64,000 nucleotides of DNA from contig NZ_CP017248.1 of the NCBI RefSeq assembly GCF_001735805.1, positions 806,001-870,000 on the forward strand, given 5' to 3'. This document shows, one piece after another, positions 42,790 through 51,582 of this stretch. Position 1 is the first letter of the stretch. Each line of letters opens with the position of its first letter. A program made the translations under genes and the position numbers. This stretch comes from Streptomyces fodineus. GTDB taxonomy: Bacteria; Actinomycetota; Actinomycetes; Streptomycetales; Streptomycetaceae. The notes beneath the pieces were generated by a model that worked only from the letters and a program-made list of their open reading frames with translations, was not told the origin of the DNA and made no database searches.

Positions 42790-44571
42790 ATGAACTCCCG
42801 CCCAGACAGCGAAGCCGCCGCGGCCGGCGGTGCCTTGTCGCGGGCGGCGCTGCGGCAGGGTGCCGTCCGCTGTGTCGCGCTGTGCGCGGCGAGTACGGCC
42901 GCGACGGCCGCCGGCCTGCTGCTGCCCGCCCTGCTCGGACACACCCTGGACCTGCTGCTGGCCCACGCCCCGGCCGCCCGCTGGATCGGCTGCTGCGCCG
43001 GCCTCGTGCTGCTGCTCGCCCTGCTGGACGGCTGCGCGGGCGTGCTCACCGGCACCGCCGACGCCCACGCCACCGCATGGCTGCGCCGGCAGCTCACCGC
43101 ACATGTCCTGGCGCTGGGCCCGCGCGCGACGGCCCGGTTCGGCGCCGGGGATCTGGTGGCACGCCTGGTCGGCAACGCCGCGCAGGCCGGGACGGCGCCG
43201 GGCGCCGTGGCGGCGCTGCTCGCCGCGCTCGCCGGGCCCGTCGGGGGTGTGCTGGCGCTCGGCCTCATCGACCCGTGGCTGGCGGCGGTGTTCCTCGCCG
43301 GTGCGCCGGTCCTGGCCCTGCTGCTGCGCGCCTTCGCCCGGGACACGTCGGCGTGCGTGGCCGACTACCAGCGGGCGCAGGGCCGGATCGCCGGCGCGTT
43401 GGCGGAGGCGGTCGACGGCTTCCGTACGATCCGCGCCGCGGGCGCCGAGGAGCGGGAGACCGCCCGGATCCTGGCGCCGCTGCCCGAACTGTCGCGCGCC
43501 GGGCACCGCATGTGGCGGGTGCAGGGGCGGGCCGCCGCACAGGCGGTCACCCTCGCACCCCTGCTGAACCTGGGCGTGCTGGCGGTGGCCGGGCTGCTGC
43601 TGGCACGGCACCGGCTGTCGGTGGGCGAGGTGCTGGCCGCCTCCCGGTACGCGGTGCTCGCCACGGGTGTCGGCACGCTGGTCGGACAGCTGGCCGCGCT
43701 CGCCCGAGCCAGGGCGGCGACCGGCCGGCTCGCCGAGGTGCGGGCCGAGTCCGCGCCCGCACACGGCACCGGCCGCCTGCCGCCCGGCAACGGCCGGCTG
43801 GAGCTGCGGGCGGTGACCGCACGCCGGGGCGGGCGGACCGTCCTGGACGGGGTCGACCTGACCGTCCCGGGCGGCACCACCCTGGCGGTCGTCGGCCGCT
43901 CCGGCACCGGCAAGTCCCTGCTCGCCGAGCTGGCCGGCCGGCTCGCCGACCCCGATGTGGGCGAAGTCCTCCTCGACGGCGTCCCGCTGCGCGCTCTCGC
44001 CCACGCCGAGCTGCGCCGCGCCGTCGCCTACGCCTTCGACCGCCCCGTCCTGCTGGGCACGACCATCGAGGACACCATCGCCTTCGCACGCCCGCCCGCC
44101 ACCCCCGCCGCCGTACGCTCCGCCGCCCGCCGCGCCCACGCCGACGACTTCGTACGGCGCCTGCCCGCCGGCTACGCCACCCCTGCCGCCGACGCGCCCC
44201 GCTCCGGCGGCGAGTCCCAACGCCTGGGCCTCGCCCGGGCGTTCGCGCACGGCGGCCGGCTGCTGATCCTCGACGACGCCCTGTCCAGCCTCGACACGGT
44301 CACGGAACACCGCATCACCCAGACCCTGCTGGCCCCCGACCCGGACCGGACCCGCCTGCTGATCGCCCACCGCGCGACCACGGCGTCCCGCGCGGACCGG
44401 GTCGCCTGGCTGGACGCGGGCCGGGTCAGGGCGATCGGAACCCATCGGGAACTGTGGCAAGAGGCGGAGTACCGGGCGGTGTTCGGGGACGACGGTGACG
44501 TCGGCACGGAGCCGGGGCCGGAGTTCGCACACGACGGCGGGGGCACGGCCGAGAGGCAGGCGCGGACCTGA
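42790..44571 (+). CDS. amfB: half ABC transporter, AmfB/RamA-like
   Basis: A 593-residue half transporter. Six transmembrane helices (about 20-290) precede a nucleotide-binding domain (about 335-570): Walker A GRSGTGKS, a Q-loop region altered to AYAFDRPVLLG (no Gln is evident), signature RSGGESQRLGLARAF, Walker B LLILDDALSSLD and H-loop LIAHRA. Walker B has DD in place of the usual catalytic Asp-Glu, so ATP hydrolysis may depend on the partner, as in heterodimeric exporters. ATG 42790 with GTGAGG upstream is preferred to the in-frame GTG at 42775. It acts with the next gene to export the lanthipeptide. Confidence 0.92.
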   Translation: MNSRPDSEAAAAGGALSRAALRQGAVRCVALCAASTAATAAGLLLPALLGHTLDLLLAHAPAARWIGCCAGLVLLLALLDGCAGVLTGTADAHATAWLRRQLTAHVLALGPRATARFGAGDLVARLVGNAAQAGTAPGAVAALLAALAGPVGGVLALGLIDPWLAAVFLAGAPVLALLLRAFARDTSACVADYQRAQGRIAGALAEAVDGFRTIRAAGAEERETARILAPLPELSRAGHRMWRVQGRAAAQAVTLAPLLNLGVLAVAGLLLARHRLSVGEVLAASRYAVLATGVGTLVGQLAALARARAATGRLAEVRAESAPAHGTGRLPPGNGRLELRAVTARRGGRTVLDGVDLTVPGGTTLAVVGRSGTGKSLLAELAGRLADPDVGEVLLDGVPLRALAHAELRRAVAYAFDRPVLLGTTIEDTIAFARPPATPAAVRSAARRAHADDFVRRLPAGYATPAADAPRSGGESQRLGLARAFAHGGRLLILDDALSSLDTVTEHRITQTLLAPDPDRTRLLIAHRATTASRADRVAWLDAGRVRAIGTHRELWQEAEYRAVFGDDGDVGTEPGPEFAHDGGGTAERQART

Positions 44572-44746
44572 TGGCGGTCCCGCTGCACGACCGCGCACGC
44601 CACACCCGGCCGACGGCCGGAACCGGGCCACGGCCGATGAACCCACGGGATGGCCGGCACCCCGCGCCGGACCGCGGGCAGAACCCCGACGCCAGCCCAT
44701 GGACATGCGCGACACGGTCGACGGACATACGCGGCGAGGAGCACCC

Positions 44747-46660
44747 ATGCCCGGCCAGGAGCGGGAGTTGACGGGCGTGCCCGGCGGAGAGCCGCCTTCC
44801 GGCGTGCGTGGGCCGGCCGGCGGATCCTCCGCGTGCGTGCGCCGCCGGGCCCTGCGGTTTCTGCGGGCGCGGTGGCGGGTGCTGGTGCGGCTCGGCGGGT
44901 GGTCCGTGCTGGAGGCGGGACAGACCTTCCTCGCCGGATACGCCCTCGCGCGCGCCCTGGACGCCGGGTTCCTGGCGGGGAACGCGCGGACCGGTCTGCT
45001 GTGGCTGGGGGCCGCGGGGCTCGCCGTGGGTGCCGGGGCGTACGGGACCGGGCGGGTGTACGCGGTGGTGGCCGCGCTGGTCGAACCGGCCCGGGACCGG
45101 CTGGTGACGGAGGTGGTCGCGCGCGGGGTGCGGGAGGCGGATCGGGGTGCGCTGTCCGGGCTGACCCAGCAGGTGGAGATCGCCCGGGACACGCTCGCCG
45201 GCGTGGTGCTGGTGTCCCGCTCGTTCCTGTTCACCGCCGCCGGCGCCCTGATCGGCCTGTTCTCGCTGGCCCCTTTGCTGCTGACGGTCGTGCTGCCCCC
45301 GCTGCTCGCCGGTGTGACCCTGTTCGCCGCGACGCTGGCCCCGCTGGCCCGCCGCCAGGAGGCGTTCCTGGCCGCCGACGAGGCGCTGGCCCACGAGCTG
45401 AGCACGGTCTGCCCGGGGCTCCGGGACATCACCGCGGCAGGCGCCGAGGAGCGGATCGCCGAGGCCATCGGCCACCGCACCGACGCGGAACTACGGGCCG
45501 CCCGCGCTCTGGCCCGCTGGGGCGTGGCCCGCGTGGCCGCACTGGCGCTGGGCGGGGAACTCCCGGCGGTACTGCTGCTGTTCACCGCCCCCTGGCTGCT
45601 CGGCCACGGCGTCACCCCCGGCGCGCTGGTAGGCGCGCTCGCCTACGTCACCCAGTCCCTGCTCCCGGCCCTGAACAATCTCGTCCACGGCCTGGGCACG
45701 AGCGGTTCTCGGCTGGCGGTCGTGCTACGGCGTCTGACCCGGTTCGACTCTGAACCCCGGCAGGCGCAACCGGCCAAGGGGAGCGGGGCTGCACCGATCA
45801 GCGGCTCAGCCGCGGGGCGCGCCCGGCCGGACACAACCCGCACCCGCGCGACTACCGCACTCCCCCCTTCCTCGGGTGCACAGAACACCGCTCTCTCCCT
45901 GGCCTCCCTCACCTTCGCCTACGGCCCCACGAGCGAACCCGTCCTGAACGGCCTCGACCTCACCCTCCGCACCGGCACCCACCTTGCCGTCGTAGGTCCC
46001 AGCGGAACCGGAAAATCGACGCTCACCGCGCTGATCGCCGGTCTCCTGCAACCGCGGCACGGCACCGTCCGGGCCTGCGCGACCGTCCTCATCCCGCAGG
46101 AGGCGTACGTCCACACCGGCACGCTCGCCGAGAACCTGGCCCTCCACCGCTGCGACCCGGTGCCCGAGTCGGAGCTCCTGGCCGCCGCCGACGCCGTCGG
46201 TCTGACCCCCCTGCTGAGAACACTGGGCGGACCCGGCACCCCCGTCGAACCAGCGGCGCTCTCGGCCGGCCAGCGGCAGCTGATCGCGCTGACCCGCGCC
46301 TACCTCTCCCCCGCCCCGCTGGCCCTGCTGGACGAGGCGACCTGCCACCTCGACCCGGAGGCGGAGGCACGTGCCGAGCGGGCCTTCGCGGCGCGTCCGG
46401 GCGGCACGCTGATCGTCGTCGCCCACCGGATCAGCTCCGCCCGCCGCGCCGACCGGATCCTCGTCCTGGACGGCGCGCGCACCACCTGCGGCACCCACGG
46501 AGAGCTGCTGCGCACCTCGGCCCTGTACCGGGACCTGGCCGGCCACTGGACGCACCCGGCGCCCCCGCCCGGCCAGTCACCCCCGCCCCTCACACCCACC
46601 CCTCCCCCCGCGATATCCGAATCGCGTCGACCCGGTTCCGTGCGCCGGTCTTGCGGGTGA
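44747..46660 (+). CDS. amfA: half ABC transporter, AmfA/RamB-like
   Basis: A 637-residue half transporter with six helices (about 50-330, e.g. FLFTAAGALIGLFSLAPLLL) and a nucleotide-binding domain: Walker A GPSGTGKST, Q-loop VLIPQEAYVHTG, signature LSAGQRQLIALTRAY, Walker B LALLDEATCHLD with a normal catalytic Glu, and H-loop VVAHRISS. It can supply the catalytic site that looks degenerate in its partner. A Ser/Thr/Pro/Arg linker of about 50 residues separates the two domains. ATG 44747 follows GGCGAGGAG; an upstream in-frame ATG at 44699 is less likely. Its 3' end overlaps the convergent regulator by 71 bp. Confidence 0.92.
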   Translation: MPGQERELTGVPGGEPPSGVRGPAGGSSACVRRRALRFLRARWRVLVRLGGWSVLEAGQTFLAGYALARALDAGFLAGNARTGLLWLGAAGLAVGAGAYGTGRVYAVVAALVEPARDRLVTEVVARGVREADRGALSGLTQQVEIARDTLAGVVLVSRSFLFTAAGALIGLFSLAPLLLTVVLPPLLAGVTLFAATLAPLARRQEAFLAADEALAHELSTVCPGLRDITAAGAEERIAEAIGHRTDAELRAARALARWGVARVAALALGGELPAVLLLFTAPWLLGHGVTPGALVGALAYVTQSLLPALNNLVHGLGTSGSRLAVVLRRLTRFDSEPRQAQPAKGSGAAPISGSAAGRARPDTTRTRATTALPPSSGAQNTALSLASLTFAYGPTSEPVLNGLDLTLRTGTHLAVVGPSGTGKSTLTALIAGLLQPRHGTVRACATVLIPQEAYVHTGTLAENLALHRCDPVPESELLAAADAVGLTPLLRTLGGPGTPVEPAALSAGQRQLIALTRAYLSPAPLALLDEATCHLDPEAEARAERAFAARPGGTLIVVAHRISSARRADRILVLDGARTTCGTHGELLRTSALYRDLAGHWTHPAPPPGQSPPPLTPTPPPAISESRRPGSVRRSCG

Positions 46661-47198
46661 TCGACGCCATGTAGTTGCGGACCGTCCCGTTGGATAAGTG
46701 CAGGCTGCCCGCGATCTCCGCGATGGACGCGCCCCCGGCCGCCAGGGACAGCACGCTCAGCTCACGTCTGGTCAGCGGCATCTCGGCCGCCTTGAGGAAC
46801 CCGAAGCCCAGCGAGGCATCGACGAAACGTTCCCTCTCCGCGACGGAGCGGATGGCGCGCACCAGCCGGTCCGGCGAGCCGGCCTTGTCGACGAAACCGA
46901 GCGCGCCCGCCTCCGCGGCCCGCTTCAGCAGGCCCGGCCGGTCCGCGTGGGCCAGCACCACGAGCGCCGGCGGCCTGCCACCGGTGTGCGGCGGACACAG
47001 ATCGCCGAGGGGGACCGTGCCCTGGCCGTCCGCACACTCCAGGTCCGCCGCGCACACATCCGGACACAGGGACCGCACCCGCGCGCCGGCACCCCGCCAC
47101 GGCGTGTCGTCCACATCGAGCCCCGGTTCCCGCCGCAGCCACTCCGCCAGGACCGATCGCACCAGACACACGTCGTGCACCAGAAGCACCCGGATCAC
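46590..47198 (-). CDS. ramR: RamR/AmfR-type NarL-family response regulator (atypical receiver)
   Basis: A 202-residue regulator. Receiver domain (1-120): the phosphoacceptor region has Asp47 and Asp52 (PDVCAADLE), and Lys105 is in FVDKAGS. The acidic pair is reduced to His8-Asp9 (LLVHDVCLV), and the Thr/Ser switch position reads Ala83 (VVLAHAD). The receiver is therefore atypical and may not use phosphorylation. LuxR-type HTH at 141-200 (LTRRELSVLSLAAGGASIAE, SNGTVRNYMASITRKTGARN). GTG 47198 follows GGGGGCGGAG. Placement next to the lanthipeptide operon matches RamR, the dedicated activator of the ram genes. Confidence 0.9.
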   Translation of the reverse strand: MIRVLLVHDVCLVRSVLAEWLRREPGLDVDDTPWRGAGARVRSLCPDVCAADLECADGQGTVPLGDLCPPHTGGRPPALVVLAHADRPGLLKRAAEAGALGFVDKAGSPDRLVRAIRSVAERERFVDASLGFGFLKAAEMPLTRRELSVLSLAAGGASIAEIAGSLHLSNGTVRNYMASITRKTGARNRVDAIRISRGEGWV

Positions 47199-47573
47199 TA
47201 CTCCGCCCCCTCGGATGATCGTCCTACGCCCATACCTCGTCGCCCCCGTGCCACTGTGGTCCGCGCCGTCACTCCCCTCACGATCCGCGCCGCGCCCCGG
47301 GCACGGGAAAGCGCGTGCCCATTCTTGGGCGCCGGTACCGTTCGCGGGCGCGGAGATCCGGCCAACAGGGTGCGCGGGGGCGCACGCTCGGCGCTCGTAC
47401 GCCGCCCGCGCTTCCGCTGCACGGGCATGGGTACGGACGGACGGGGTATTCGGCGGCGTCCGCATGGGGGCGGCCAGGGGCCGCGGCCGGGGCCCTCGCC
47501 GTGCGCGGCGCGCCCCCGCGAGGGAATGTTGTCCCCAGGATGCGCGCCTCGGCTGTACGAGGAGGTGGTCGGC
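47199..47573. other. 375-bp intergenic region between ramR-like and phosphatase genes
   Basis: Divergent upstream region. No credible gene: open frames give Arg/Pro-rich peptides. A short hairpin, GGGCACG/CGTGCCC around eight bases, lies at 47299-47320. The plus frame of the downstream phosphatase is open through the region, but the best start with a ribosome-binding site is at 47574. No promoter could be placed with confidence. Confidence 0.5.
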
Positions 47574-49712
47574 GTGTCCGACGGGCCAGGGCCGGGACCG
47601 GCACCGGCGGCCGGGGAGGTACTGGTCGCCCAGCCGGTGCTGTCGCTCGCGCTGGTCTCGATGATGCAGGAGGTGCACGCGCACTCCGGTGCGGTGTACC
47701 TGCTCCGGCCGGACGAGCCGGTCCTGGAGATGACGGTGCACGCCGGCATGCCCCGGGCGTTCGCGGCGCCGTGGGAGCGGGTCGGGCTGAGCGCGCCGAT
47801 CCCGGTCGCCGACGCGGCGCGCGAGCGGCGGCTGGTGTGGGTGGGCGGCGAGGAGCAGATGGCCCGCTGCTATCCGCGCATCGCGGTGGTGCTGCCGTAC
47901 CCGTTCGCGCTGGCCGCGCTGCCCGTGGCGACGGAGCGGCAGGTGTACGGCGCGGTGTTCGTGACCTGGCCGGGTGCGCATCCCCCGGAGCTGTCCCCCG
48001 GGGAGCGCGACCATCTGTGGGCGGCCTGCGAGCGGCTGGCGCTGCGGCTGGAACGGGCCGCGCAGGAGCACCGGCCGATCGTCCACGAGACCGAGGTGGT
48101 GGCGACACCGCTGACGGGCACGTCCGACACGCTGGGCTCGGTGGAGGCCGCCCGGATGGTGTCCCGGCTGCCGTACGGGCTGGTGTCGCTGGATCTGCAC
48201 GGCCGGATCGGGTTCGTCAACACGGCCGCCGCCGAGCTGCTCGGCAGACCGGCCGGGGAACTGCTCGGCACGCTGCTCTGGGTGTCGGTGCCCTGGCTGA
48301 ACGACCCGATGTACGAGGACCGCTACCGGGGGGCGCTGCTCAGCCAGCAGGTGACGTCGTTCGTGGCGTTGCGGCCGCCGGGCGAGTGGCTGTCGTTCCG
48401 GATGTATCCGAGCACGACCGGGCTGAGCATGCGGATCAGCCGGGCCCGGGCGGTGGCGGAGATCGCGCGCGGCGCGCCGCAGGCGGACCCGTCCCCGGCG
48501 CGGCTGGTGAGCATCTCCCAGGTGCTGAGCTTCGCGGGCGCGCTGACCGAGGCGGTCGGGGTGCAGGACGTGGTGCAGCTGGTCTGGGACGAGGTGGCCC
48601 CGGCGGTCGGCAGCCAGGCGATGGTGATCCTCGGCTCGCAGGGCGGCCGGCTGCACGTGCTGGGGCATCGCGGCTACCCGGACGCGCATGTCGTGGACCG
48701 GTTCCACGGGCTGCCGCTGACCGAGCGGACCCCCGGCACCCATGTGCTCAGCAGCGGGGTGCCGGCGTTCTTCGACTCCCGGGAGGAGCTGGAGCGGCTG
48801 TATCCGCGCCGGCACCAGACCCCGGACGGCTTCGCGGCCTGGGCGTATCTGCCGCTGATCGCATCCGGGCGGCCGGTGGGCACCTGTGTGCTGGCCTACG
48901 CCGAGCCCCATGTCTTCCCTGCCGACGAACGGGCCGTCCTGACGTCCCTGGGCGGGCTGATCGCGCAGGCGCTGGAGCGTGCCCGGCTCTACGACGCCAA
49001 GCACCGGCTCGCGCACGGACTCCAGCAGGCCCTGCTGCCGAACTCGCTGGCACCGCCGCCCGGCATCGAGGCGGCCGCCCGCTATCTGCCGGCCACCCAT
49101 GGCATGGACATCGGCGGCGACTTCTACGACCTGGTGCCGACGCTGCCGCTGACGGCGGCGGTGATCGGGGACGTACAGGGGCACAACGTGACCGCGGCGG
49201 CCCTGATGGGGCAGATCCGTACCGGTGTCCGGGCGTACACCACGGTCGGGCAGGCGCCGCACGAGGTCATGAGCAGCACCAACCGGCTGCTGATCGACCT
49301 CGGCACCGAGCTGTTCGCCAGCTGTCTGTATCTGCGGCTGGACCCGGCAGGCGGGAAGGCGGTCATGGCGCGGGCGGGGCATCCGCCGCCGCTGCTGAGA
49401 CGGCCGGACGGGCGGGTGCGGGTGCTGGACCTGGCCGGTGGCCCGCTGCTCGGGATCGACGCGGCCGCGGTGTATCCGACGACCGAGGTGTCCTTCGCTC
49501 CCGGCTCGGTGCTCGTCCTGTACACCGACGGTCTGGTGGAGGCGCCCGGTATCGACATCGAGGACGCGCTGGCCGGCCTCGGTACCCTGCTGTCGGAGAT
49601 CGGCGACCAGCCGCTGGAGAGGCTGGCGGACGAGGTGGTCCGGCAGAGCGCGGCGGCGCGGGAACGGATGGACGACGTGGCGGTACTGCTGCTGCGGGCG
49701 CACCAAGCCTGA
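47574..49712 (+). CDS. GAF-PAS-GAF-PP2C (SpoIIE-type) phosphatase
   Basis: A 712-residue signalling phosphatase. N-terminal GAF domain (about 10-170; VLSLALVSMMQEVHAHSGAV), PAS domain (about 195-300; SRLPYGLVSLDLHGRIGFVN, then TAAAELLGRPAGELLG), second GAF (about 310-470) and SpoIIE PP2C domain (about 480-710; GMDIGGDFYDLVP, VIGDVQGHNVTAAALMGQIR, LVLYTDGLVEAPGID, MDDVAVLLLRAH). All metal-binding Asp/Gly positions are present. Unlike the phosphatase at 37239, it has no C-terminal HATPase. GTG 47574 follows AGGAGG with eight bases; in-frame GTG 47565 and ATG 47526 are alternatives. Likely acts on an anti-anti-sigma factor encoded elsewhere. Confidence 0.9.
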   Translation: MSDGPGPGPAPAAGEVLVAQPVLSLALVSMMQEVHAHSGAVYLLRPDEPVLEMTVHAGMPRAFAAPWERVGLSAPIPVADAARERRLVWVGGEEQMARCYPRIAVVLPYPFALAALPVATERQVYGAVFVTWPGAHPPELSPGERDHLWAACERLALRLERAAQEHRPIVHETEVVATPLTGTSDTLGSVEAARMVSRLPYGLVSLDLHGRIGFVNTAAAELLGRPAGELLGTLLWVSVPWLNDPMYEDRYRGALLSQQVTSFVALRPPGEWLSFRMYPSTTGLSMRISRARAVAEIARGAPQADPSPARLVSISQVLSFAGALTEAVGVQDVVQLVWDEVAPAVGSQAMVILGSQGGRLHVLGHRGYPDAHVVDRFHGLPLTERTPGTHVLSSGVPAFFDSREELERLYPRRHQTPDGFAAWAYLPLIASGRPVGTCVLAYAEPHVFPADERAVLTSLGGLIAQALERARLYDAKHRLAHGLQQALLPNSLAPPPGIEAAARYLPATHGMDIGGDFYDLVPTLPLTAAVIGDVQGHNVTAAALMGQIRTGVRAYTTVGQAPHEVMSSTNRLLIDLGTELFASCLYLRLDPAGGKAVMARAGHPPPLLRRPDGRVRVLDLAGGPLLGIDAAAVYPTTEVSFAPGSVLVLYTDGLVEAPGIDIEDALAGLGTLLSEIGDQPLERLADEVVRQSAAARERMDDVAVLLLRAHQA

Positions 49713-49746
49713 CGGGCCGGCCCTCCCGGCGGAGGACCGGCCCGTC
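49711..49746 (+). terminator. intrinsic hairpin after the phosphatase gene
   Basis: GACGGGCCGG (49711-49720) pairs perfectly with CCGGCCCGTC (49737-49746), with an inner CCTCC/GGAGG extension around CGGC. It begins at the stop codon of the phosphatase gene. Between it and the protease stop at 49930 I see no gene. Confidence 0.85.
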
Positions 49747-49929
49747 TCCCCACCGGCCGGAACCGCGGGTGAGGCCGCCGGGGAGACAGGGGTGGGGCGC
49801 GTCACGCAAGGGGCGCGGGGCTGCGTTGATGTGTGGCTGCGCCGCGTGGGCGCGCCGGGGCCACGACGGCGCCGCAGACGAGAGTCGTCCTGTCGCGGCA
49901 GCGCACGTCGCGGCCCGCCCGGCGGAGCG

Positions 49930-51399
49930 CTACCGCGTGCTGGTCAGCGACGACCCGTCGTTCGCCGACCCGGCGCCGGACTGATCGCTTCCGCCGCCGG
50001 GCTGGTCGGTGGCCGAGGCGGACGGGTCGGCGGAGCCGCCGATCTGGTCTCCGCCCGCGCCGGACTGGTCGCCCGCCGAGGCCGAGGGGTTGGCGGAGCC
50101 GGACTGGTCGCCTGCCGAGGCCGACGGAGCGGCGGAGCCGGACTGGTCGCCCGCCGAGGCCGACGGGTTGGCGGAGCCGGACTGGCCGCCCGCGCCGTTG
50201 CCGGCGTTGCCGCCGTTGCCGCCGTTGCCGCCGTTGCCGCCGTTGCCGCCGTTGCCGAGGGTCGCGCCGGTGGCCTGGAGGGCGGCGGTGACCGGCTGGA
50301 AGAAGGTCTCGCCGCCGCTGGTGCAGTCGCCGCTGCCGCCGGAGGTGAGGCCGACCGCGCCGCCGTCCTGGGTGAACAGGGAGCCGCCGCTGTCGCCGGC
50401 CTCGGCGCAGACGTTGGTCTGGATGAGGCCGTTGACGGTGTCGGTGCCGCCCGGGACGGTCTCGCTCGCGAAGTTCACGGTGGCGTCGAGGCCGGTGACC
50501 TGGCCGTTGTGCAGCCCGGTGGTGGAGCCCATGCGGAACACGGTCTCGCCGACGGTGGCGTCGGCGGCCTGGGTGATCTGCACGGTCTGGCCGTTTCCGG
50601 CGTTGACCGTGCTGGACGTCTGCGTGGTCTTGTCGTTGTACTTGACGAGCGAGAAGTCGTTGCCGGGGAACTTGGCCTGGTCCACGGTGGCGATGGGCTG
50701 GCCGTTCTGCGAGTCGGACCAGTCCTTGGCGGCGACTCCGCAGTGACCGGCCGTCAGGAAGGCGGGGCTGCCGTCGGAGGCGGTGACGTTGAAGCCGAGG
50801 GAGCAGCGGACGCCGCCCTGCTGGGTCTGGGAGAAGATGGCGTCGCCGCCCGAGACGAAGGTCTTGAAGGTGCCGGCGGACTTCTTCAGCGTCGCCATGC
50901 CGGAGCCGAGGCTCTGTACCGTCGACTGCAGTCTGTTCCACTTGGCGCCGGTGACGGTGGAGTCGGCGGTGACGAGCACCTTGTCGGTGCGCGGGTCCAC
51001 GGCCCAGGAGGTGCCGGGGATCGTGGCCTTGGTCTTCAGCGTGCCGGCGGCGGCCTTCAGGCTGCTGGTGCTGTTCTTCACCTGACGGGCGACCGCGCCG
51101 GCCTTCTCCACCTGGGCGATCGTGTTGCTGTCGCCGTTGACCACGTTGACGACGAGTTGCTGCTTGCCGCTGTCGAAGTACGACCCGGCGAAGGCGGCAC
51201 CGAGGGCCTTCTGGAGCTGGGCGGCGAGGCCGGACGCCTGGGTGGCCTTCAGGGTCTTCGCGGTGCCGGTGCCGTCCGACGCCTGGTTCGTGCCCTGTGA
51301 GGCGTTGGCGTGGGGCAGCAGAAGGGCCGCCGCACCGAGCGCCGCGACACCGCCCACCGCTATCGCGGCCTTGCGCTTGGGCATTCGCTTGTGACTCAA
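49930..51399 (-). CDS. secreted streptogrisin-like S1 serine protease with repetitive tail
   Basis: A 489-residue prepro-protease. Signal region (MPKRKAAIAVGGVAALGAAA, then cleavage near HANA), an alpha-lytic-protease-type propeptide (about 50-195) that aids folding, then the chymotrypsin-fold domain. Triad: His219 (LTAGHCG), Asp248 (GNDFSLV) and Ser337 (EAGDSGGSLF). Two disulfide pairs are expected from Cys199/Cys220 and Cys331/Cys359. After the catalytic domain come Gly-Asn repeats and three 13-residue SGSANPSASAGDQ-type repeats, about 105 residues in all, ending TSTR. TTG 51399 is chosen: AGGAGG lies nine bases upstream (51409-51414), whereas ATG 51384 has no nearby site. Confidence 0.92.
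   Translation of the reverse strand: MSHKRMPKRKAAIAVGGVAALGAAALLLPHANASQGTNQASDGTGTAKTLKATQASGLAAQLQKALGAAFAGSYFDSGKQQLVVNVVNGDSNTIAQVEKAGAVARQVKNSTSSLKAAAGTLKTKATIPGTSWAVDPRTDKVLVTADSTVTGAKWNRLQSTVQSLGSGMATLKKSAGTFKTFVSGGDAIFSQTQQGGVRCSLGFNVTASDGSPAFLTAGHCGVAAKDWSDSQNGQPIATVDQAKFPGNDFSLVKYNDKTTQTSSTVNAGNGQTVQITQAADATVGETVFRMGSTTGLHNGQVTGLDATVNFASETVPGGTDTVNGLIQTNVCAEAGDSGGSLFTQDGGAVGLTSGGSGDCTSGGETFFQPVTAALQATGATLGNGGNGGNGGNGGNGGNAGNGAGGQSGSANPSASAGDQSGSAAPSASAGDQSGSANPSASAGDQSGAGGDQIGGSADPSASATDQPGGGSDQSGAGSANDGSSLTSTR
50047..50256. repeat. in-frame repeats in the protease tail
   Basis: A 9-bp unit (GTTGCCGCC on the plus strand) repeats about five times and encodes Gly-Gly-Asn. Next to it, 39-bp units encode SGSANPSASAGDQ, SGSAAPSASAGDQ and SGSANPSASAGDQ. 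All units keep the reading frame. Confidence 0.9.
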
Positions 51400-51582
51400 A
51401 CTTCTCAGCCTCCTGGGACGGGGGTCTGCCGCTGACGGGCAGTTCATATCGGGGCGCCTGGATGGCCGTACGTACGCACCGGCCGCGCGGTGTGTTCAAT
51501 TCCGTTTCCCAACGGCCGTGCCGGGCGGGCGAATCGGCCACGCCGTGCGTGCCGTGGCGGGCGGCCGGGGACGATCCCCCGT

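Noticed and set aside
39751..45615. A 1954-codon minus-strand open frame across the lanthipeptide operon
   Set aside because: It is the antisense of amfT, amfS, amfB and amfA in a GC-rich frame. It has no domain and no ribosome-binding site, and the plus-strand genes are well supported.
46590..49805. A 1071-codon minus-strand frame upstream of the RamR-like gene
   Set aside because: Only the last 202 codons (from 47198) match a response regulator. The upstream part is antisense of the PP2C phosphatase.
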